Made by a program: the position numbers and the translations under genes. Source: an uncultured Alistipes sp. (GTDB lineage Bacteria; Bacteroidota; Bacteroidia; Bacteroidales; Rikenellaceae). From it: 64,000 bases of DNA. The stretch is taken from assembly GCA_944320685.1 (NCBI GenBank), contig CALUIK010000003.1:177259-241258 (forward strand). Direction: 5' to 3'. A model generated the notes under the pieces. The model ran no database searches and was not told where the DNA came from. It was given only the letters and a program-made list of their open reading frames with translations. The stretch's first letter is position 1; every line of letters begins with the position of its first letter. This document shows, in pieces, positions 1 to 9,492 of the stretch.

Positions 1-2278
1 CCTCGCGGACGCTGACGTGGTAGTTTTTAACACGCTGGAAGATGCTCTCCATCTCGTTCAGTTCGTGGTAGTGGGTAGCGAAGAGCGTCTTGGCATGTGC
101 CGTGGGGTAGTTGTGTATGTACTCTACCATTGCCCATGCGATGGATATGCCGTCATAGGTACTCGTGCCGCGGCCTATCTCGTCGAGAAGGATGAGGCTG
201 CGGTCCGACAGGTTGTTCAGGATGCTGGCCGACTCCAGCATCTCGACCATGAATGTCGATTCCCCCTGCGATATGTTGTCCGAGGCCCCGACGCGGGTGA
301 AGATCTTGTCGACGACGCCTATGTGCGCCGACTTGGCGGGAACGAACGATCCTATCTGCGCCATGAGTATTATGAGGGCCGTTTGCCGCAGCAGGGCCGA
401 CTTACCCGACATGTTGGGACCCGTTATCATCATTATCTGCTGGTCCTCGTCGTTGAGCAGCACGTCGTTGGGGATATACTCCTCGCCCACGGGCATCAGT
501 TTCTCGATGACAGGGTGGCGCCCCTCGCGTATGTCTATGACCTTGCCTTCGTCGAGTTGCGGACGCACGTAATGGCACTCGTCCGCCATCGTGGCGAAGG
601 ACTGCAGGCAGTCGACGCGTGCTACGGCGGCGGCATCGCGCAGGATGACGCGCAGGTGCTGCGTGACGAAACGTACCAGTTCGTCGTATATCTGCTGTTC
701 GAGCTGCAGGATACGGTCCTGAGCTCCGAGGATCTTGTCTTCGTACTCCTTGAGTTCTTCGGTGATGTACCGTTCGGCGTTGGTGAGCGTCTGCTTGCGA
801 ACCCATGTCGCGGGTACTTTGTCCTTATGCGTGTTGCGGACTTCGATATAGTAGCCGAAGACGTTGTTGTAGTTTATCTTGAGCGGTATTCCCGTGGCCT
901 CGCTCTCGCGCTGTTGTATCTGTTGCAGCACGTCCTTTCCATGCAGCGCTATGCGGCGCAGGTCGTCCAGTTCGGCCGAGACGCCGTCGGCGATGATGCC
1001 GCCTTTCTGTATCTGGTTGTTCTGCGGATCGGGGTATATCTCGCGCGCAAGCCTGTCGCGCACCTCCGTCGCGGGATCTATCTCGGTGGCTATGGCGTGC
1101 AGGCCGTCGTCCGCAGTCGATTCGAGCAGCGCCTTGAGTGTCTCCACCGCCGAGAGCGACGATTTGAGCTGTACCAGCTCGCGCGGCGTGACGCGCCCCG
1201 CGGCCACACGAGACGAGATGCGCTCCAGATCGCCTATCTCGGAGATGTGCCCGCGCAGATCGTGTGCCAATTCCTTGTCATTCAATAAACTCTCGACGAT
1301 ATTCTGACGTCGGCGTATACGTTCGACATCCACCAGCGGCATGGCTATCCACCGTTTGAGCAGACGTCCTCCCATCGATGTGAGCGTGCGGTCCATCACG
1401 TCGGCGAAACTGTGCTTGTCGATAGAGCCGTTTGACGAGAAGAGTTCCAGATTGCGTATCGAGAATTTGTCGAGCCATACGTAGTCATTCTGGTCGATCC
1501 GCGAGATGGCCGTTATGTGCGAGATCTCCTTGTGCTCGGTGAATTCCAGATAGTAGAGTATGGCTCCGGCGGCCGCGATGCCTTCCTTCAGCGGCTCCAC
1601 GCCGAAGCCCTTTAGGGATTTGGTGCCGAACTGCTTGCAGAGCTTGTCGTAGTTGAGATCCGACGAGAAGACCCACTCGTCCAGACGGTAGGTATAGTAT
1701 CGGTTGCCGAAGGCCTTGTCGAAGCGTTCGTCCCGTCCCCGCTGGTATATGACCTCCTTGGGCGAGAGGCTCGACATAAGCTTGTCGACGTAACGGTCGT
1801 CACCCTGAGCCATATAGAATTCGCCTGTCGAGATGTCGAGGAACGCCACTCCCGTAGCCTTGTCGCCGAAGTAGACCGATGCCAGAAAGCTGTTCTCTTT
1901 GTTGGGCAGGATGTTGTCCCCGAGCACGACGCCGGGTGTGACGAGTTCTATGACACCGCGTTTGACCAGACCTTTAACGGTCTTTGGATCCTCCAGCTGC
2001 TCGCATATGGCCACGCGTTTGCCGGCTCGTACCAGTTTGGGAAGGTATACGTCTATGGCATGGTAAGGAAAACCGGCCAGCTCGACGTACGATGCCGCGC
2101 CGTTGGCGCGCCGCGTGAGCGTGATGCCCAGAATCGAGCTCGAGGTTATGGCATCCTCGCCGAAGGTTTCGTAGAAATCGCCTACGCGGAAGAGCAATAT
2201 GGCATCGGGATGCACCGCCTTGATCTTGTAGTATTGGTTCATCAGCGGTGTCTCGACATATTTTTTTTCAGCAGCCAT
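1..2278 (-). CDS. mutS: DNA mismatch repair protein MutS (3' end beyond window)
   Basis: MutS binds mismatches and starts methyl-independent mismatch repair with MutL. The reading frame starts [18 protein letters not shown]. The mismatch-wedge motif FYE is at residues 35-37, within [11 protein letters not shown]. The connector, lever and clamp regions follow, then the ABC ATPase with Walker [11 protein letters not shown] near residues 615-625 and Walker [13 protein letters not shown]. About 759 codons are in the window; bacterial MutS is usually 850-880 residues, so roughly the last 100 residues, including the helix-turn-helix dimer region, lie off the left edge. The ATG was chosen because a good -7/-33 promoter sits just upstream and the family N-terminus begins here. 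No frameshift is seen. Identity is secure. Confidence 0.97.
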   Translation of the reverse strand, partial: MAAEKKYVETPLMNQYYKIKAVHPDAILLFRVGDFYETFGEDAITSSSILGITLTRRANGAASYVELAGFPYHAIDVYLPKLVRAGKRVAICEQLEDPKTVKGLVKRGVIELVTPGVVLGDNILPNKENSFLASVYFGDKATGVAFLDISTGEFYMAQGDDRYVDKLMSSLSPKEVIYQRGRDERFDKAFGNRYYTYRLDEWVFSSDLNYDKLCKQFGTKSLKGFGVEPLKEGIAAAGAILYYLEFTEHKEISHITAISRIDQNDYVWLDKFSIRNLELFSSNGSIDKHSFADVMDRTLTSMGGRLLKRWIAMPLVDVERIRRRQNIVESLLNDKELAHDLRGHISEIGDLERISSRVAAGRVTPRELVQLKSSLSAVETLKALLESTADDGLHAIATEIDPATEVRDRLAREIYPDPQNNQIQKGGIIADGVSAELDDLRRIALHGKDVLQQIQQRESEATGIPLKINYNNVFGYYIEVRNTHKDKVPATWVRKQTLTNAERYITEELKEYEDKILGAQDRILQLEQQIYDELVRFVTQHLRVILRDAAAVARVDCLQSFATMADECHYVRPQLDEGKVIDIREGRHPVIEKLMPVGEEYIPNDVLLNDEDQQIMMITGPNMSGKSALLRQTALIILMAQIGSFVPAKSAHIGVVDKIFTRVGASDNISQGESTFMVEMLESASILNNLSDRSLILLDEIGRGTSTYDGISIAWAMVEYIHNYPTAHAKTLFATHYHELNEMESIFQRVKNYHVSVRE

Positions 2279-2296
2279 CTCTAATTCGTTATCCTG

Positions 2297-2328
2297 CAAA
2301 GATAACTCATTTTCGACGACTATTCAAA
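2297..2328 (-). promoter_or_regulatory. mutS promoter (Bacteroidota type)
   Basis: On the minus strand TTTG (2328-2325) is followed after 20 bp by TATCTTTG (2304-2297). This matches the Bacteroidota primary sigma consensus TTTG-N19/20-TAnnTTTG. It lies partly within the last codons of the upstream helicase gene, so mutS has its own promoter. The leader is about 10-15 nt. Confidence 0.75.
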
Positions 2329-3735
2329 AAATCGCTCGTCGAAATTGACCAGATAGAGTTTCTCCGTGGCGCGTGTGAATGCCGTGTAGAGCCATCGCAG
2401 CATGTCGTGCGTCATGGGTTCGTCGCCGAAGAGACAGCGGTCGACAAAGACGGCGCGCCACTGTCCGCCTTGGGCCTTGTGACACGTTACGGCGTAGGAG
2501 AATTTGACCTGCAGGGCGTTGTAGTGCGGGTTCTCGCGTATTTGGCGGAACCGTTTCAGGCGGCTTTTGATGTCGGTGTAGTCCTTCTCCACCTCGTCAA
2601 ATAGCTGGCGGCTCTGCTCGCGTGTCAGCGATGGTGACTCCGAGGAGAGGGTATCGAGCAGAATCTTGCACTCGATCTCCGTATCGCCGTAGTCGCCGAA
2701 CGAGAGCACGGCGTCGGCAAAGTGGAATCCGTAGAAATCCTCGAAACGGCGGATACGTTTCAGAAGTGCTGTGTCGCCGTTGGCGATGAAACTCATGGGC
2801 GCCTTTTCCATGCGCTCGGTGAAATAGTAGTTGTTCTTGACCACCATCAGGCGGTCTCCGCTTTCGATCTGCTCCTCGGCCGAGAGGACATATCGGCGTA
2901 TGCCCTCGTTGAAGCGGTTGGCCCGTTTGTTCGAGCGGGTGATGACGATAGTTTCGTCGCGGCCGTAGCGGCAGTATGCATCCTCGAGGCATTCGAGGAA
3001 TTCGCCGCCGCCGACGGCTTCGATGTCGGGGAAGTGCAGGTCGAGGTGCGGTACGGCGCACTCGCCGCGTTCGAGCATCTGCCGCAGCATTGTGGCGTTG
3101 CGGAGTATTCCCGAGGCGGCGTCCTGACGCACCACGTCGGTCATCGACGAATAGACCACCTCGCCGTATGCGCGCATGGCTGCGACATCGAGGGCAGGAG
3201 AGCGGTCGGCCCCCACGGGCGGCAGCTGGGCATCGTCGCCGACAAGGATCAGGCGGCACTGCCGTCCGCTGCGCACATACAATATAAGGTCTTCGAGCAG
3301 CGAGCCGCTGCCGAAGATCTGCCCCTCGGAGGTCGTGTCGGAGAGCATCGAGGTCTCGTCGACTATGAAGACGCACCCCGACTCGCGGTTTATGTCGAGC
3401 GAGAATTTCGATTCGTAGTCGGCGTTAGTCCGTTCCCTGTAGATGCGTTTGTGTATGGTATGGGCTTCGGTTCCCGAATATCGCGCAAGCACTTTCGCCG
3501 CACGTCCCGTCGGGGCGAGCAGCACGCACGGCACCCCCATGCCGCGCAGCACCTGCACCAAGGCGGCGATAAGAGTTGTCTTTCCCGTTCCGGCGTAACC
3601 GTTGAGAATGAAAATAGAGGAGTAATCGTGTGAAGAGAGATACTCCGATAAATTTTCTACAACTTTTTTCTGGCTAACTGTTGCGTCAAAAGAGATTTTT
3701 GCGTAAATTTGGCCTGCAATATACGTGTTAAGCAT
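2320..3735 (-). CDS. RecD/Pif1-like superfamily 1 DNA helicase (AAA ATPase)
   Basis: A 471-residue SF1 helicase-like ATPase. Walker [10 protein letters not shown] is at residues 46-54. The Q-motif-like [14 protein letters not shown] and the Walker B region IVDETSML follow. [10 protein letters not shown] (motif III) and a C-terminal UvrD_C_2-type end with [11 protein letters not shown] and [11 protein letters not shown] (motifs V/VI) complete the fold. It resembles the single-gene RecD-like ATPases common in Bacteroidota rather than a RecBCD subunit, since no recB or recC is nearby. The likely role is DNA repair or replication restart; the substrate cannot be read from sequence. The start is uncertain because the first 15 residues precede the conserved part and no SD or clear promoter fixes it. 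It lies upstream of mutS, which has its own promoter. Confidence 0.85.
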   Translation of the reverse strand: MLNTYIAGQIYAKISFDATVSQKKVVENLSEYLSSHDYSSIFILNGYAGTGKTTLIAALVQVLRGMGVPCVLLAPTGRAAKVLARYSGTEAHTIHKRIYRERTNADYESKFSLDINRESGCVFIVDETSMLSDTTSEGQIFGSGSLLEDLILYVRSGRQCRLILVGDDAQLPPVGADRSPALDVAAMRAYGEVVYSSMTDVVRQDAASGILRNATMLRQMLERGECAVPHLDLHFPDIEAVGGGEFLECLEDAYCRYGRDETIVITRSNKRANRFNEGIRRYVLSAEEQIESGDRLMVVKNNYYFTERMEKAPMSFIANGDTALLKRIRRFEDFYGFHFADAVLSFGDYGDTEIECKILLDTLSSESPSLTREQSRQLFDEVEKDYTDIKSRLKRFRQIRENPHYNALQVKFSYAVTCHKAQGGQWRAVFVDRCLFGDEPMTHDMLRWLYTAFTRATEKLYLVNFDERFFE

Positions 3736-3759
3736 CGGTCTTGAATATTATTGAGCCGC

Positions 3760-3767
3760 TAAATTTG
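3760..3767 (+). promoter_or_regulatory. -7 box TAAATTTG ahead of the anchored hypothetical gene
   Basis: TAAATTTG fits TAnnTTTG and is 29 bp before the ATG at 3797. The upstream TTG at 3741-3743 is only 16 bp away instead of 19-20, so only the -7 element is convincing. Confidence 0.45.
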
Positions 3768-3796
3768 ATACAAACTTAATAACAAATACAAAAAAA

Positions 3797-4435
3797 ATGA
3801 AAAAGGGAATACAAATCGTACTTGCATTAGTGATCCTCGGTTTGATTTACGTGATCGCCATGGAGATCTACACTCCTCAGGCCTTCAACAAGGAGCTCAA
3901 ACACAGGAATGCCGCAGTCATCGAGCGCCTCGAGGATATACGTACCGCCGAGCGCGCCTTCAAGAAGAAGTATCAGTATTTCACCGGCAGTTTCGACACG
4001 CTTATCAACTTCGTCCTTAACGACACGCTTGAGATGGAGCGCAAGTTCGTCGATGAGGATGACTCGGTTGCAATGGCACAGCTGAAGAGGGCCGGCAAGA
4101 AGAATATCGAGAAGTTCAATATCGCAGTCATAGACACCATATTCTCGCCTCGCAAGCTCTCGCGCGAGGATATCGAGAATCTGCGTTACATACCTTTCAC
4201 CAACAACCAGACGCAGTTCCTGCTTGAAGCGGCGCGTATCGTAACTGAGTCGAAGGTGGAGATTCCTGTAGTAGAGTGCCGCGCACCTTATAAGATGTAC
4301 CTTGACACGGTCAAGTACCGTCAGGAAGTGATCAACCTCATCGACGATCAGGTCTACAACTTCAACCAGTATGCAGGCCTGAAGTTCGGTTCGCTTGAGG
4401 GTGGTAATAACGAGGCCGGTAACTGGGGCGAGTAG
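3797..4435 (+). CDS. conserved hypothetical protein with N-terminal membrane anchor
   Basis: I do not recognise a named family. The 212-residue protein has a short basic start (MKKG), one hydrophobic segment at about residues 5-24, and then a highly charged soluble domain that would face the periplasm. There are no cysteines forming a lipobox and no catalytic signature I can name. The charged domain is helix-rich in its first half (residues 30-60 and 95-115), so coiled-coil character is possible. It is monocistronic: it has its own -7 box and a good terminator immediately downstream. Function is unknown; an envelope-associated role is the only inference from topology. Confidence 0.8.
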   Translation: MKKGIQIVLALVILGLIYVIAMEIYTPQAFNKELKHRNAAVIERLEDIRTAERAFKKKYQYFTGSFDTLINFVLNDTLEMERKFVDEDDSVAMAQLKRAGKKNIEKFNIAVIDTIFSPRKLSREDIENLRYIPFTNNQTQFLLEAARIVTESKVEIPVVECRAPYKMYLDTVKYRQEVINLIDDQVYNFNQYAGLKFGSLEGGNNEAGNWGE

Positions 4436-4460
4436 TCACTCCGGTCTGGGAATGCGAAAC

Positions 4461-4494
4461 GATGTCCGCTCCGTTTGTGGGCGGACATCATTTT
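4461..4494 (+). terminator. intrinsic terminator after the anchored hypothetical gene
   Basis: A 9-bp perfect stem GATGTCCGC/GCGGACATC (4461-4469 and 4481-4489) with an 11-nt loop is followed by ATTTTG. Confidence 0.75.
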
Positions 4495-4574
4495 GTTCAT
4501 GCGTAGGGGGGCAGACACGTATGGTTCGTACGCATACTGTGCGGACTCCCGCTCCGATAATGTAAAAGGAGTAT

Positions 4575-5105
4575 ATGAGAATAATAAGCGGCACATGCGG
4601 CGGACGTGTGATCGTCCCGCCCAAAAACCTGAGGGCCCGTCCTACGACAGATTTCGCCAAGGAAAATCTGTTCAACGTCTTGGGCAATATGCTTGATTTC
4701 GAGGGATTGGATGTCCTCGACCTCTTTGCGGGCACCGGCTCCATAAGCTACGAGTTCGCCTCGCGCGGCGCCGCCTCGGTCACATCTGTAGAGATAAACG
4801 CCGTACATTACGACTTCATACGTTCGACGGCGCGTAAATACGGCCTCGATGCCGTGCATGCGGTGAAGGCAAATGTTTTCCTGTATCTGAAAAATTGTCC
4901 GAAACGTTATGATGTGATCTTCTCGGACGCCCCGTACGACCTGGAGGGCAGCGGGCAGGTGGTGGATATGGTTCTGGAGCGCAATATGTTGAATGATGGC
5001 GGCATATTCGTTTTCGAGCACTCTAAGGACAAGAGTTTCGATGGCCATCCCCGCCTGTATGATACGCGAAATTACGGAAGCGTACATTTTTCAATATTCA
5101 GATGA
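4575..5105 (+). CDS. rsmD: 16S rRNA (guanine966-N2)-methyltransferase RsmD
   Basis: RsmD methylates G966 of 16S rRNA in the 30S subunit using SAM. The family start MRIISGTCGG and the substrate-contact region RARPTTDFAKENLFN are followed by SAM motif I DLFAGTGS (residues 49-56). The amino-methyltransferase motif IV reads SDAPY (D118-Y121) where the family normally has DPPY. Length (176 residues) is normal and no frame break is seen. An unusually good Shine-Dalgarno for this phylum, AAAAGGAG, lies 4-11 bases before the ATG and decides the start. The stop is followed within 25 nt by the tRNA-Asp promoter. Identity is firm; the effect of the motif IV change is unknown. Confidence 0.93.
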   Translation: MRIISGTCGGRVIVPPKNLRARPTTDFAKENLFNVLGNMLDFEGLDVLDLFAGTGSISYEFASRGAASVTSVEINAVHYDFIRSTARKYGLDAVHAVKANVFLYLKNCPKRYDVIFSDAPYDLEGSGQVVDMVLERNMLNDGGIFVFEHSKDKSFDGHPRLYDTRNYGSVHFSIFR

Positions 5106-5125
5106 CGTTTTTTTTGAAAAAGTTA

Positions 5126-5155
5126 TTGCTGTTTTACGAATTTATACTATATTTG
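5126..5155 (+). promoter_or_regulatory. tRNA-Asp promoter
   Basis: TTG (5126-5128) and TATATTTG (5148-5155) are separated by 19 bp, a textbook Bacteroidota promoter. The -7 box ends 18 bp before the mature tRNA 5' end. Confidence 0.8.
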
Positions 5156-5173
5156 CACTCGCAAACCGAAAGA

Positions 5174-5250
5174 GGTGCGTTAGTTCAGCCGGTTAGAATA
5201 CGTGCCTGTCACGCACGGGGTCAGGGGTTCGAGTCCCCTACGCACCGCCA
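5174..5250 (+). tRNA. tRNA-Asp (anticodon GTC), CCA encoded
   Basis: All four stems can be drawn by hand. Acceptor GGTGCGT (5174-5180) pairs with ACGCACC (5240-5246). D stem GTTC pairs with GAAT. Anticodon stem CGTGC/GCACG flanks loop CTGTCAC, with GTC at 5208-5210. T stem AGGGG/CCCCT flanks TTCGAGT. The discriminator is G5247 and CCA is encoded at 5248-5250. It decodes GAC and GAU. Confidence 0.97.
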
Positions 5251-5280
5251 ACGGGCTCTTGAAAGAGGGCCGATAGGATT

Positions 5281-5315
5281 GAGAGCCTTGTAAACGAGAA
5301 GTTTACAAGGCTCTC
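5281..5315. terminator. bidirectional hairpin terminator between tRNA-Asp and uxaA
   Basis: A perfect 15-bp inverted repeat, GAGAGCCTTGTAAAC/GTTTACAAGGCTCTC, with a 5-nt loop. It lies 30 nt after tRNA-Asp and about 140 nt after the convergent uxaA stop, so it can serve both transcripts. A T-rich stretch follows on the plus strand. Confidence 0.75.
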
Positions 5316-5453
5316 TTCATATTTATTCGTCTGCGTCGCGGGCGCCGATATCTGACGTCGTCTCGGGCTGGATGGCATGGAGCCCATCTAACTTGCGGGC
5401 GACAACGGGGCTGCAGCGGAACTTACGGTAAGTTATGAATGCGGAGTATTGCG

Positions 5454-6944
5454 TTATAGCGTAACGCCGCTCTTGAATATGGCGAACCCTGCATCGTCGC
5501 GCCGTTCGTTGCATGTATGCTCTCCTTCGGCAACACGGTATATGAGTTGCATGAACTTGTCGCACAGGTTGTCCATGTCGTCGTCCTCGACCAGAGTGCC
5601 GGCATTGAAATCCATCCATTGCGGTTTGCGGCGGTAGAGGTCGCTGTTGGAGGCTACCTTGAGCGTGGGGACGAAGGTTCCGAACGGTGTGCCGCGGCCT
5701 GTAGTGAAGAGTACCATCTGGCATCCCGCCGCTGCGAGGGCCGTCGCGGCCACGAGGTCGTTGCCCGGGGCCGAGAGCAGGTTGAGCCCTGCTCGGGAGA
5801 GTCTCTCGCCGTATTCCAGCACGTCGCGTATGGGCGACTTTCCGGCCTTTTGTGTGCATCCGAGTGATTTCTCCTCAAGGGTGGATATGCCGCCGGCCTT
5901 GTTTCCGGGCGAGGGGTTCTCGTATACCGGCTGCCCCTGAGCGATGAAGTATCCCTTAAAGCCGTTTATCATGGCTACCGTCTTATCGAAGAGTTCTTTC
6001 GTGGCGCACCGGTCCATGAGGATGGTCTCCGCGCCGAACATCTCCGGCACTTCCGTCAATACCGTTGTTCCGCCCATTGCTGTCAGACGGTCGGAGAAGA
6101 GCCCGAGCAGCGGGTTGGCCGTAATGCCCGACAGACCGTCGGATCCTCCGCATTTGAGTCCTACGCGTAGCGCTGATAGTGGTACGGACGTGCGTTTGTC
6201 CTCCATCGCTATGGCGTACATTTCGCGCAGGAGTGCCATGCCGGAGGCGATTTCGTCGTCCGCCTGCTGGCACACCATCATGCGTATGCGCGAGGTGTCG
6301 TATTCCCCCAGCATTTCGCGGAACGCCTCGGGCCTGTTGTTCTCGCAACCCAGCCCGACGATAAGGACCGCGCCGGCATTTGGGTGCAGGACCATGTTCC
6401 TCAATATCCTGCGAGTGTTCTCGTGGTCGTCGCCCAACTGTGAGCAGCCATAGTTGTGCGTAAAGGCTCTGATAGCATCGACTCCTTCGCAACGGGTCTC
6501 GGCGCGCAGCATATCGGCCAATTTCTCGGCTATGCCGTTGACGCAGCCGACGGTGGGGATGATCCATATCTCGTTTCTTATACCGACATCCCCGTTCGGG
6601 CGGCGGTATCCCATGAACGCATGTTGCATCTCGGGCTGCTTCAGTGGTACGGCGGGTACGGGATTGTACGTATAATCCTGTATACCTTCGAGGCAGGTAT
6701 GTATATTGTTTTCGTTGACCCAGCCGCCTTGCGGTATGTCGCACGATGCGGCTCCGATGCAACTGCCGTATTTTATCACGCTGCGCCCTGCCGTCAGCGC
6801 GTCCAAGGCGAATTTGTGCCCTGGCGGTATCTCCTCCTTCATGGTGAAACGCCTTCCGCCGATGTCGACGGCAACCCCTGCGGGCAGTCGTGTAAGTGCT
6901 ACGGCCACGTTGTCGGCAGGGTTGATCTGAATATACTCTTTCAT
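5454..6944 (-). CDS. uxaA: altronate dehydratase family protein (UxaA)
   Basis: UxaA dehydrates D-altronate to 2-keto-3-deoxy-D-gluconate; members also dehydrate other sugar acids. The 496-residue protein has the fused two-part architecture: an N-terminal SAF-like domain (about residues 1-90, IPPGHKFALDALTAG) and the UxaA catalytic domain (about 105-490) with GYRRPNGDVGIRNE, THNYGCSQLGDDHENT, GLKCGGSDGLSGITANPLLG and GSNDL-like SAPGNDLVAATAL segments. It is last in the minus-strand sugar operon, 18 bp after the uxaB-like gene. In Campylobacter fucose loci a UxaA homologue accompanies fucose genes (family knowledge). Here the adjacent UxaB and LgoD-like genes favour real altronate as substrate. 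Family certain, exact substrate inferred. Confidence 0.92.
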   Translation of the reverse strand: MKEYIQINPADNVAVALTRLPAGVAVDIGGRRFTMKEEIPPGHKFALDALTAGRSVIKYGSCIGAASCDIPQGGWVNENNIHTCLEGIQDYTYNPVPAVPLKQPEMQHAFMGYRRPNGDVGIRNEIWIIPTVGCVNGIAEKLADMLRAETRCEGVDAIRAFTHNYGCSQLGDDHENTRRILRNMVLHPNAGAVLIVGLGCENNRPEAFREMLGEYDTSRIRMMVCQQADDEIASGMALLREMYAIAMEDKRTSVPLSALRVGLKCGGSDGLSGITANPLLGLFSDRLTAMGGTTVLTEVPEMFGAETILMDRCATKELFDKTVAMINGFKGYFIAQGQPVYENPSPGNKAGGISTLEEKSLGCTQKAGKSPIRDVLEYGERLSRAGLNLLSAPGNDLVAATALAAAGCQMVLFTTGRGTPFGTFVPTLKVASNSDLYRRKPQWMDFNAGTLVEDDDMDNLCDKFMQLIYRVAEGEHTCNERRDDAGFAIFKSGVTL

Positions 6945-6962
6945 GGACGTTTGCGTTTGGTG

Positions 6963-8414
6963 TTACTCTGCCTTGCCGATATATTGCGATACGGCTGCAA
7001 GCATGCCTTCCTTGTCTATAACCGACAGATACTCTTCGAGCTTGTCCGTCAGCCCCGTTATGTTGTTGATGTCCTCTCCCCATATGCCGTCGGCAGCCAA
7101 GACTCCTTCGGCGACATGCCGCATGTCGGGCTGTTGCCACAGGTGCGTGAGAAGCCTTATGACCTCGGGTGCGTCATTGGGTTGTATGGGTGCGCCGTCG
7201 GAGCGTGTGCCGCCTCTGTAATATGTTATTATGGCTGCCAAACCGAGTACGAGCCCTTCTGGCAGTCGCCCGAACCGCTTGAGATATGTTTTCAACCCGG
7301 GCAGGTCGCGCGTGGCGTATTTCGAGAAGGCATTGAGCATGATGGAGGTCACCTGATGGTCGACGAAGGGATTTGTGAAACGCTCGATTACATCGTCTGC
7401 AAAACGCCGAAGTTCTGTTTCGGGCAGGTCGAGTGTAGGCATAAGTTCGTCGTACATGACCCTGTGTATGAACTTGCCCACGACGGGATGCCGGCAAGCG
7501 TCCCGTACGATATTGATGCCTGACAGCCATGCCACTGGGGCCAGCACGGTATGCGGACCGTTGAGCAAGGTCACCTTTCGTGCATGGTATGGTTCCTCGG
7601 ACGGGACGAAGAGCACGTTCAGTCCGGCCTTGTCCGCGGGGAATTCCTGTGCTATGCTTTGCGGCGCCTCGATTACCCACAGGTGGAAAACCTCTCCCTG
7701 CACCACGAGGTTGTCGTCGTATTTCAGCTGCTCCTTGATTCGGTCTATATCCTTGTGCGGGAATCCTGGCACTATACGGTCCACGAGTGTGGCGTATACG
7801 CCGCAGGCATTATCAAACCAGTTCTTGAAGTCGTCTCCCAATTGCCACAGTTGGATGTACTGCCAGATCACCTCCTTGAGTTTGTGGCCGTTGAGGAATA
7901 TCAACTCGCATGGGAATATTATCAGGCCCTTCCGCATGTCGCCTCCGAAATGACGGAAGCGGCGGAAGAGGAACTGCGTCAGTTTTGCGGGATATGCGGC
8001 GGCGGGCCTGTCGTCCGGTTTGCAGGAGGGGTCGAAGGCGATGCCGGCCTCCGTGGTATTCGATATTACGAATCTTATTTCGGGCTGTTCGGCCAAGGCC
8101 ATGAAGGCGTCGAAATCCGTATAAGGGTTCATTGCGCGGCTGATGACGTCGATCAGACGGAACGAGTTTACCGCCTCTCCGTTTTCCAGCCCTTGGAGGT
8201 TGACATGGTACAGCCCGTCCTGACTGTTGAGGCGGTCGACCATGCCGTTACCGATGGGTTGTACGACGACGACACTGCCGTTGAAATCGGTCTTCTCGTC
8301 CATATTGGATATTATCCAATCGACAAAGGCCCGCAGGAAATTTCCCTCGCCGAACTGCACCACACGTTCCGGACGAAGCACCTTTTGCGCCGTTTGCTTA
8401 TTTAATGCTCTCAT
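6963..8414 (-). CDS. uxaB: tagaturonate reductase / altronate oxidoreductase family (UxaB-like)
   Basis: UxaB reduces D-tagaturonate to D-altronate with NADH. The 483-residue protein shows the mannitol-dehydrogenase-family layout. The N-terminal Rossmann part has VVQFGEGNFLRAFVDW near residues 18-33 and ISNTTEAGI. A middle LIFFPCELI-like segment (here IIFPCELIFLNG) precedes the C-terminal helical domain with LLNGPHTVLAPVAWLSG and the catalytic-lysine-type KVTLLNG region. It lies 13 bp after the Zn-dehydrogenase gene and 18 bp before uxaA. UxaA plus UxaB normally belong to galacturonate catabolism, but no UxaC isomerase is present. The substrate is therefore more likely supplied by the neighbouring L-galactonate-type dehydrogenase. 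Confidence 0.9.
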   Translation of the reverse strand: MRALNKQTAQKVLRPERVVQFGEGNFLRAFVDWIISNMDEKTDFNGSVVVVQPIGNGMVDRLNSQDGLYHVNLQGLENGEAVNSFRLIDVISRAMNPYTDFDAFMALAEQPEIRFVISNTTEAGIAFDPSCKPDDRPAAAYPAKLTQFLFRRFRHFGGDMRKGLIIFPCELIFLNGHKLKEVIWQYIQLWQLGDDFKNWFDNACGVYATLVDRIVPGFPHKDIDRIKEQLKYDDNLVVQGEVFHLWVIEAPQSIAQEFPADKAGLNVLFVPSEEPYHARKVTLLNGPHTVLAPVAWLSGINIVRDACRHPVVGKFIHRVMYDELMPTLDLPETELRRFADDVIERFTNPFVDHQVTSIMLNAFSKYATRDLPGLKTYLKRFGRLPEGLVLGLAAIITYYRGGTRSDGAPIQPNDAPEVIRLLTHLWQQPDMRHVAEGVLAADGIWGEDINNITGLTDKLEEYLSVIDKEGMLAAVSQYIGKAE

Positions 8415-8427
8415 GATCTGTCCTGAT

Positions 8428-9444
8428 TTAAAATTCCACCAATATACGGAATACCCGTCCCGGATTTTCCGACCATCTCAACAGTGCCGTTCCGGCCTCA
8501 TCCGGAGTGACGACATACGATATGAGGCTGTCGACGGGGCACACTCCGCGGCGAAGATACTTTATTACGGCATTGAAATCCGCCGTCAGGGCGTTACGCG
8601 AACCCCTTATGTCCAGCTCTTTTTGTACGAAGTATTTGGTCTGGAACGATACCTCGCTTTTTGCATATCCTATACATACCACGCGCCCTGTAAACGCCGC
8701 TTCGTCGACGGCCATGACGTATGTGGCGGGACTGCCGACGGCCTCTATGACCACGTCGGGGCCCATGCCTCCCGTAAGCGCCTGCAGGCGGGCATGCACA
8801 TCCTCGTTTTTCGAGTTGACGGTATGTGCGGCGCCGATATTCCGCGCCAGTTTGAGTTTGTCGTCGTCGAGGTCTACGGCGATAACTGTGGCCCCGCGCA
8901 GCGATGCGCGCACGACGGCGCCCAATCCTATCATTCCGCAACCGATCACCATCACCGTGTCGTTGTCGGTGATGCATCCGCGCGATACGGCATGGAATCC
9001 TACACTCATAGGCTCGATAAGGGCGCATTCTCGTGTGGAAAGGCCGTCGGCCGCGATTACTTTCTGCCACGGTACGGCGATGTAGTCGGTCATTGCGCCG
9101 TTGCGCTGCACACCCAATGTCTCATTGTCGCGGCAGGCGTTTACGCGGCCGTTGCGGCATGAGGAGCACTTGCCGCAGCTCGTGTATGGATTTACCGTCA
9201 CCGGCATACCCTTTACGAATGTCTCGGGGACGCCGCGGCCTGTCTCTTCGATTACGGCGCCTATCTCGTGGCCGGGTATGACCGGCATCCTGACCATGGG
9301 ATTGCGTCCGAGAAAGGTGTTCAGATCCGAACCGCAAAAGCCGACATGCTTTATGCGCAGCAATATCTCACCGTCTTTGACGGCGGGTTTCTCAATGTCG
9401 GTCACCATAACGGTTTGCGGTTCCGTTATTTTCACTGCTTTCAT
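8428..9444 (-). CDS. zinc-binding alcohol dehydrogenase, L-galactonate 5-dehydrogenase-like (LgoD-like)
   Basis: A 338-residue medium-chain dehydrogenase. Catalytic-zinc ligands are in VGFCGSDLNTF and GHEIG. The structural-zinc cluster is SCGKCSSCRNGRVNAC. The nucleotide-binding site is MVIGCGMIGLGAV, followed by an Asp (VIAVDLDDD) that suggests NAD over NADP. Several segments look like E. coli LgoD as I recall it: LGVQRNGAMTDYIAVP, CALIEPMSVGFHAVSR and ELDIRGSRNALTADF. LgoD oxidises L-galactonate to D-tagaturonate, which is exactly the substrate of the next gene product. Its position between the symporter and the uxaB-like gene agrees. An alternative is 2-keto-3-deoxy-L-fuconate dehydrogenase in a fucose pathway. 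Zn-dehydrogenase family is certain, LgoD role is inferred. Confidence 0.85.
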   Translation of the reverse strand: MKAVKITEPQTVMVTDIEKPAVKDGEILLRIKHVGFCGSDLNTFLGRNPMVRMPVIPGHEIGAVIEETGRGVPETFVKGMPVTVNPYTSCGKCSSCRNGRVNACRDNETLGVQRNGAMTDYIAVPWQKVIAADGLSTRECALIEPMSVGFHAVSRGCITDNDTVMVIGCGMIGLGAVVRASLRGATVIAVDLDDDKLKLARNIGAAHTVNSKNEDVHARLQALTGGMGPDVVIEAVGSPATYVMAVDEAAFTGRVVCIGYAKSEVSFQTKYFVQKELDIRGSRNALTADFNAVIKYLRRGVCPVDSLISYVVTPDEAGTALLRWSENPGRVFRILVEF

Positions 9445-9492
9445 AGTTTCATTATTGCTTTTATTTGACCAAGTCGATCCGTTGTGTTACAT

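Noticed and set aside
17..1288. 423-codon open frame on the plus strand opposite mutS
   Set aside because: It is the antisense shadow of mutS; no family motif and low-complexity Val/Arg-rich sequence.
9471..9478. AAGTCGAT near the fucP-dehydrogenase gap as a second AraC site
   Set aside because: Single 8-of-10 match; such 8-mers are expected about twice by chance in this window.
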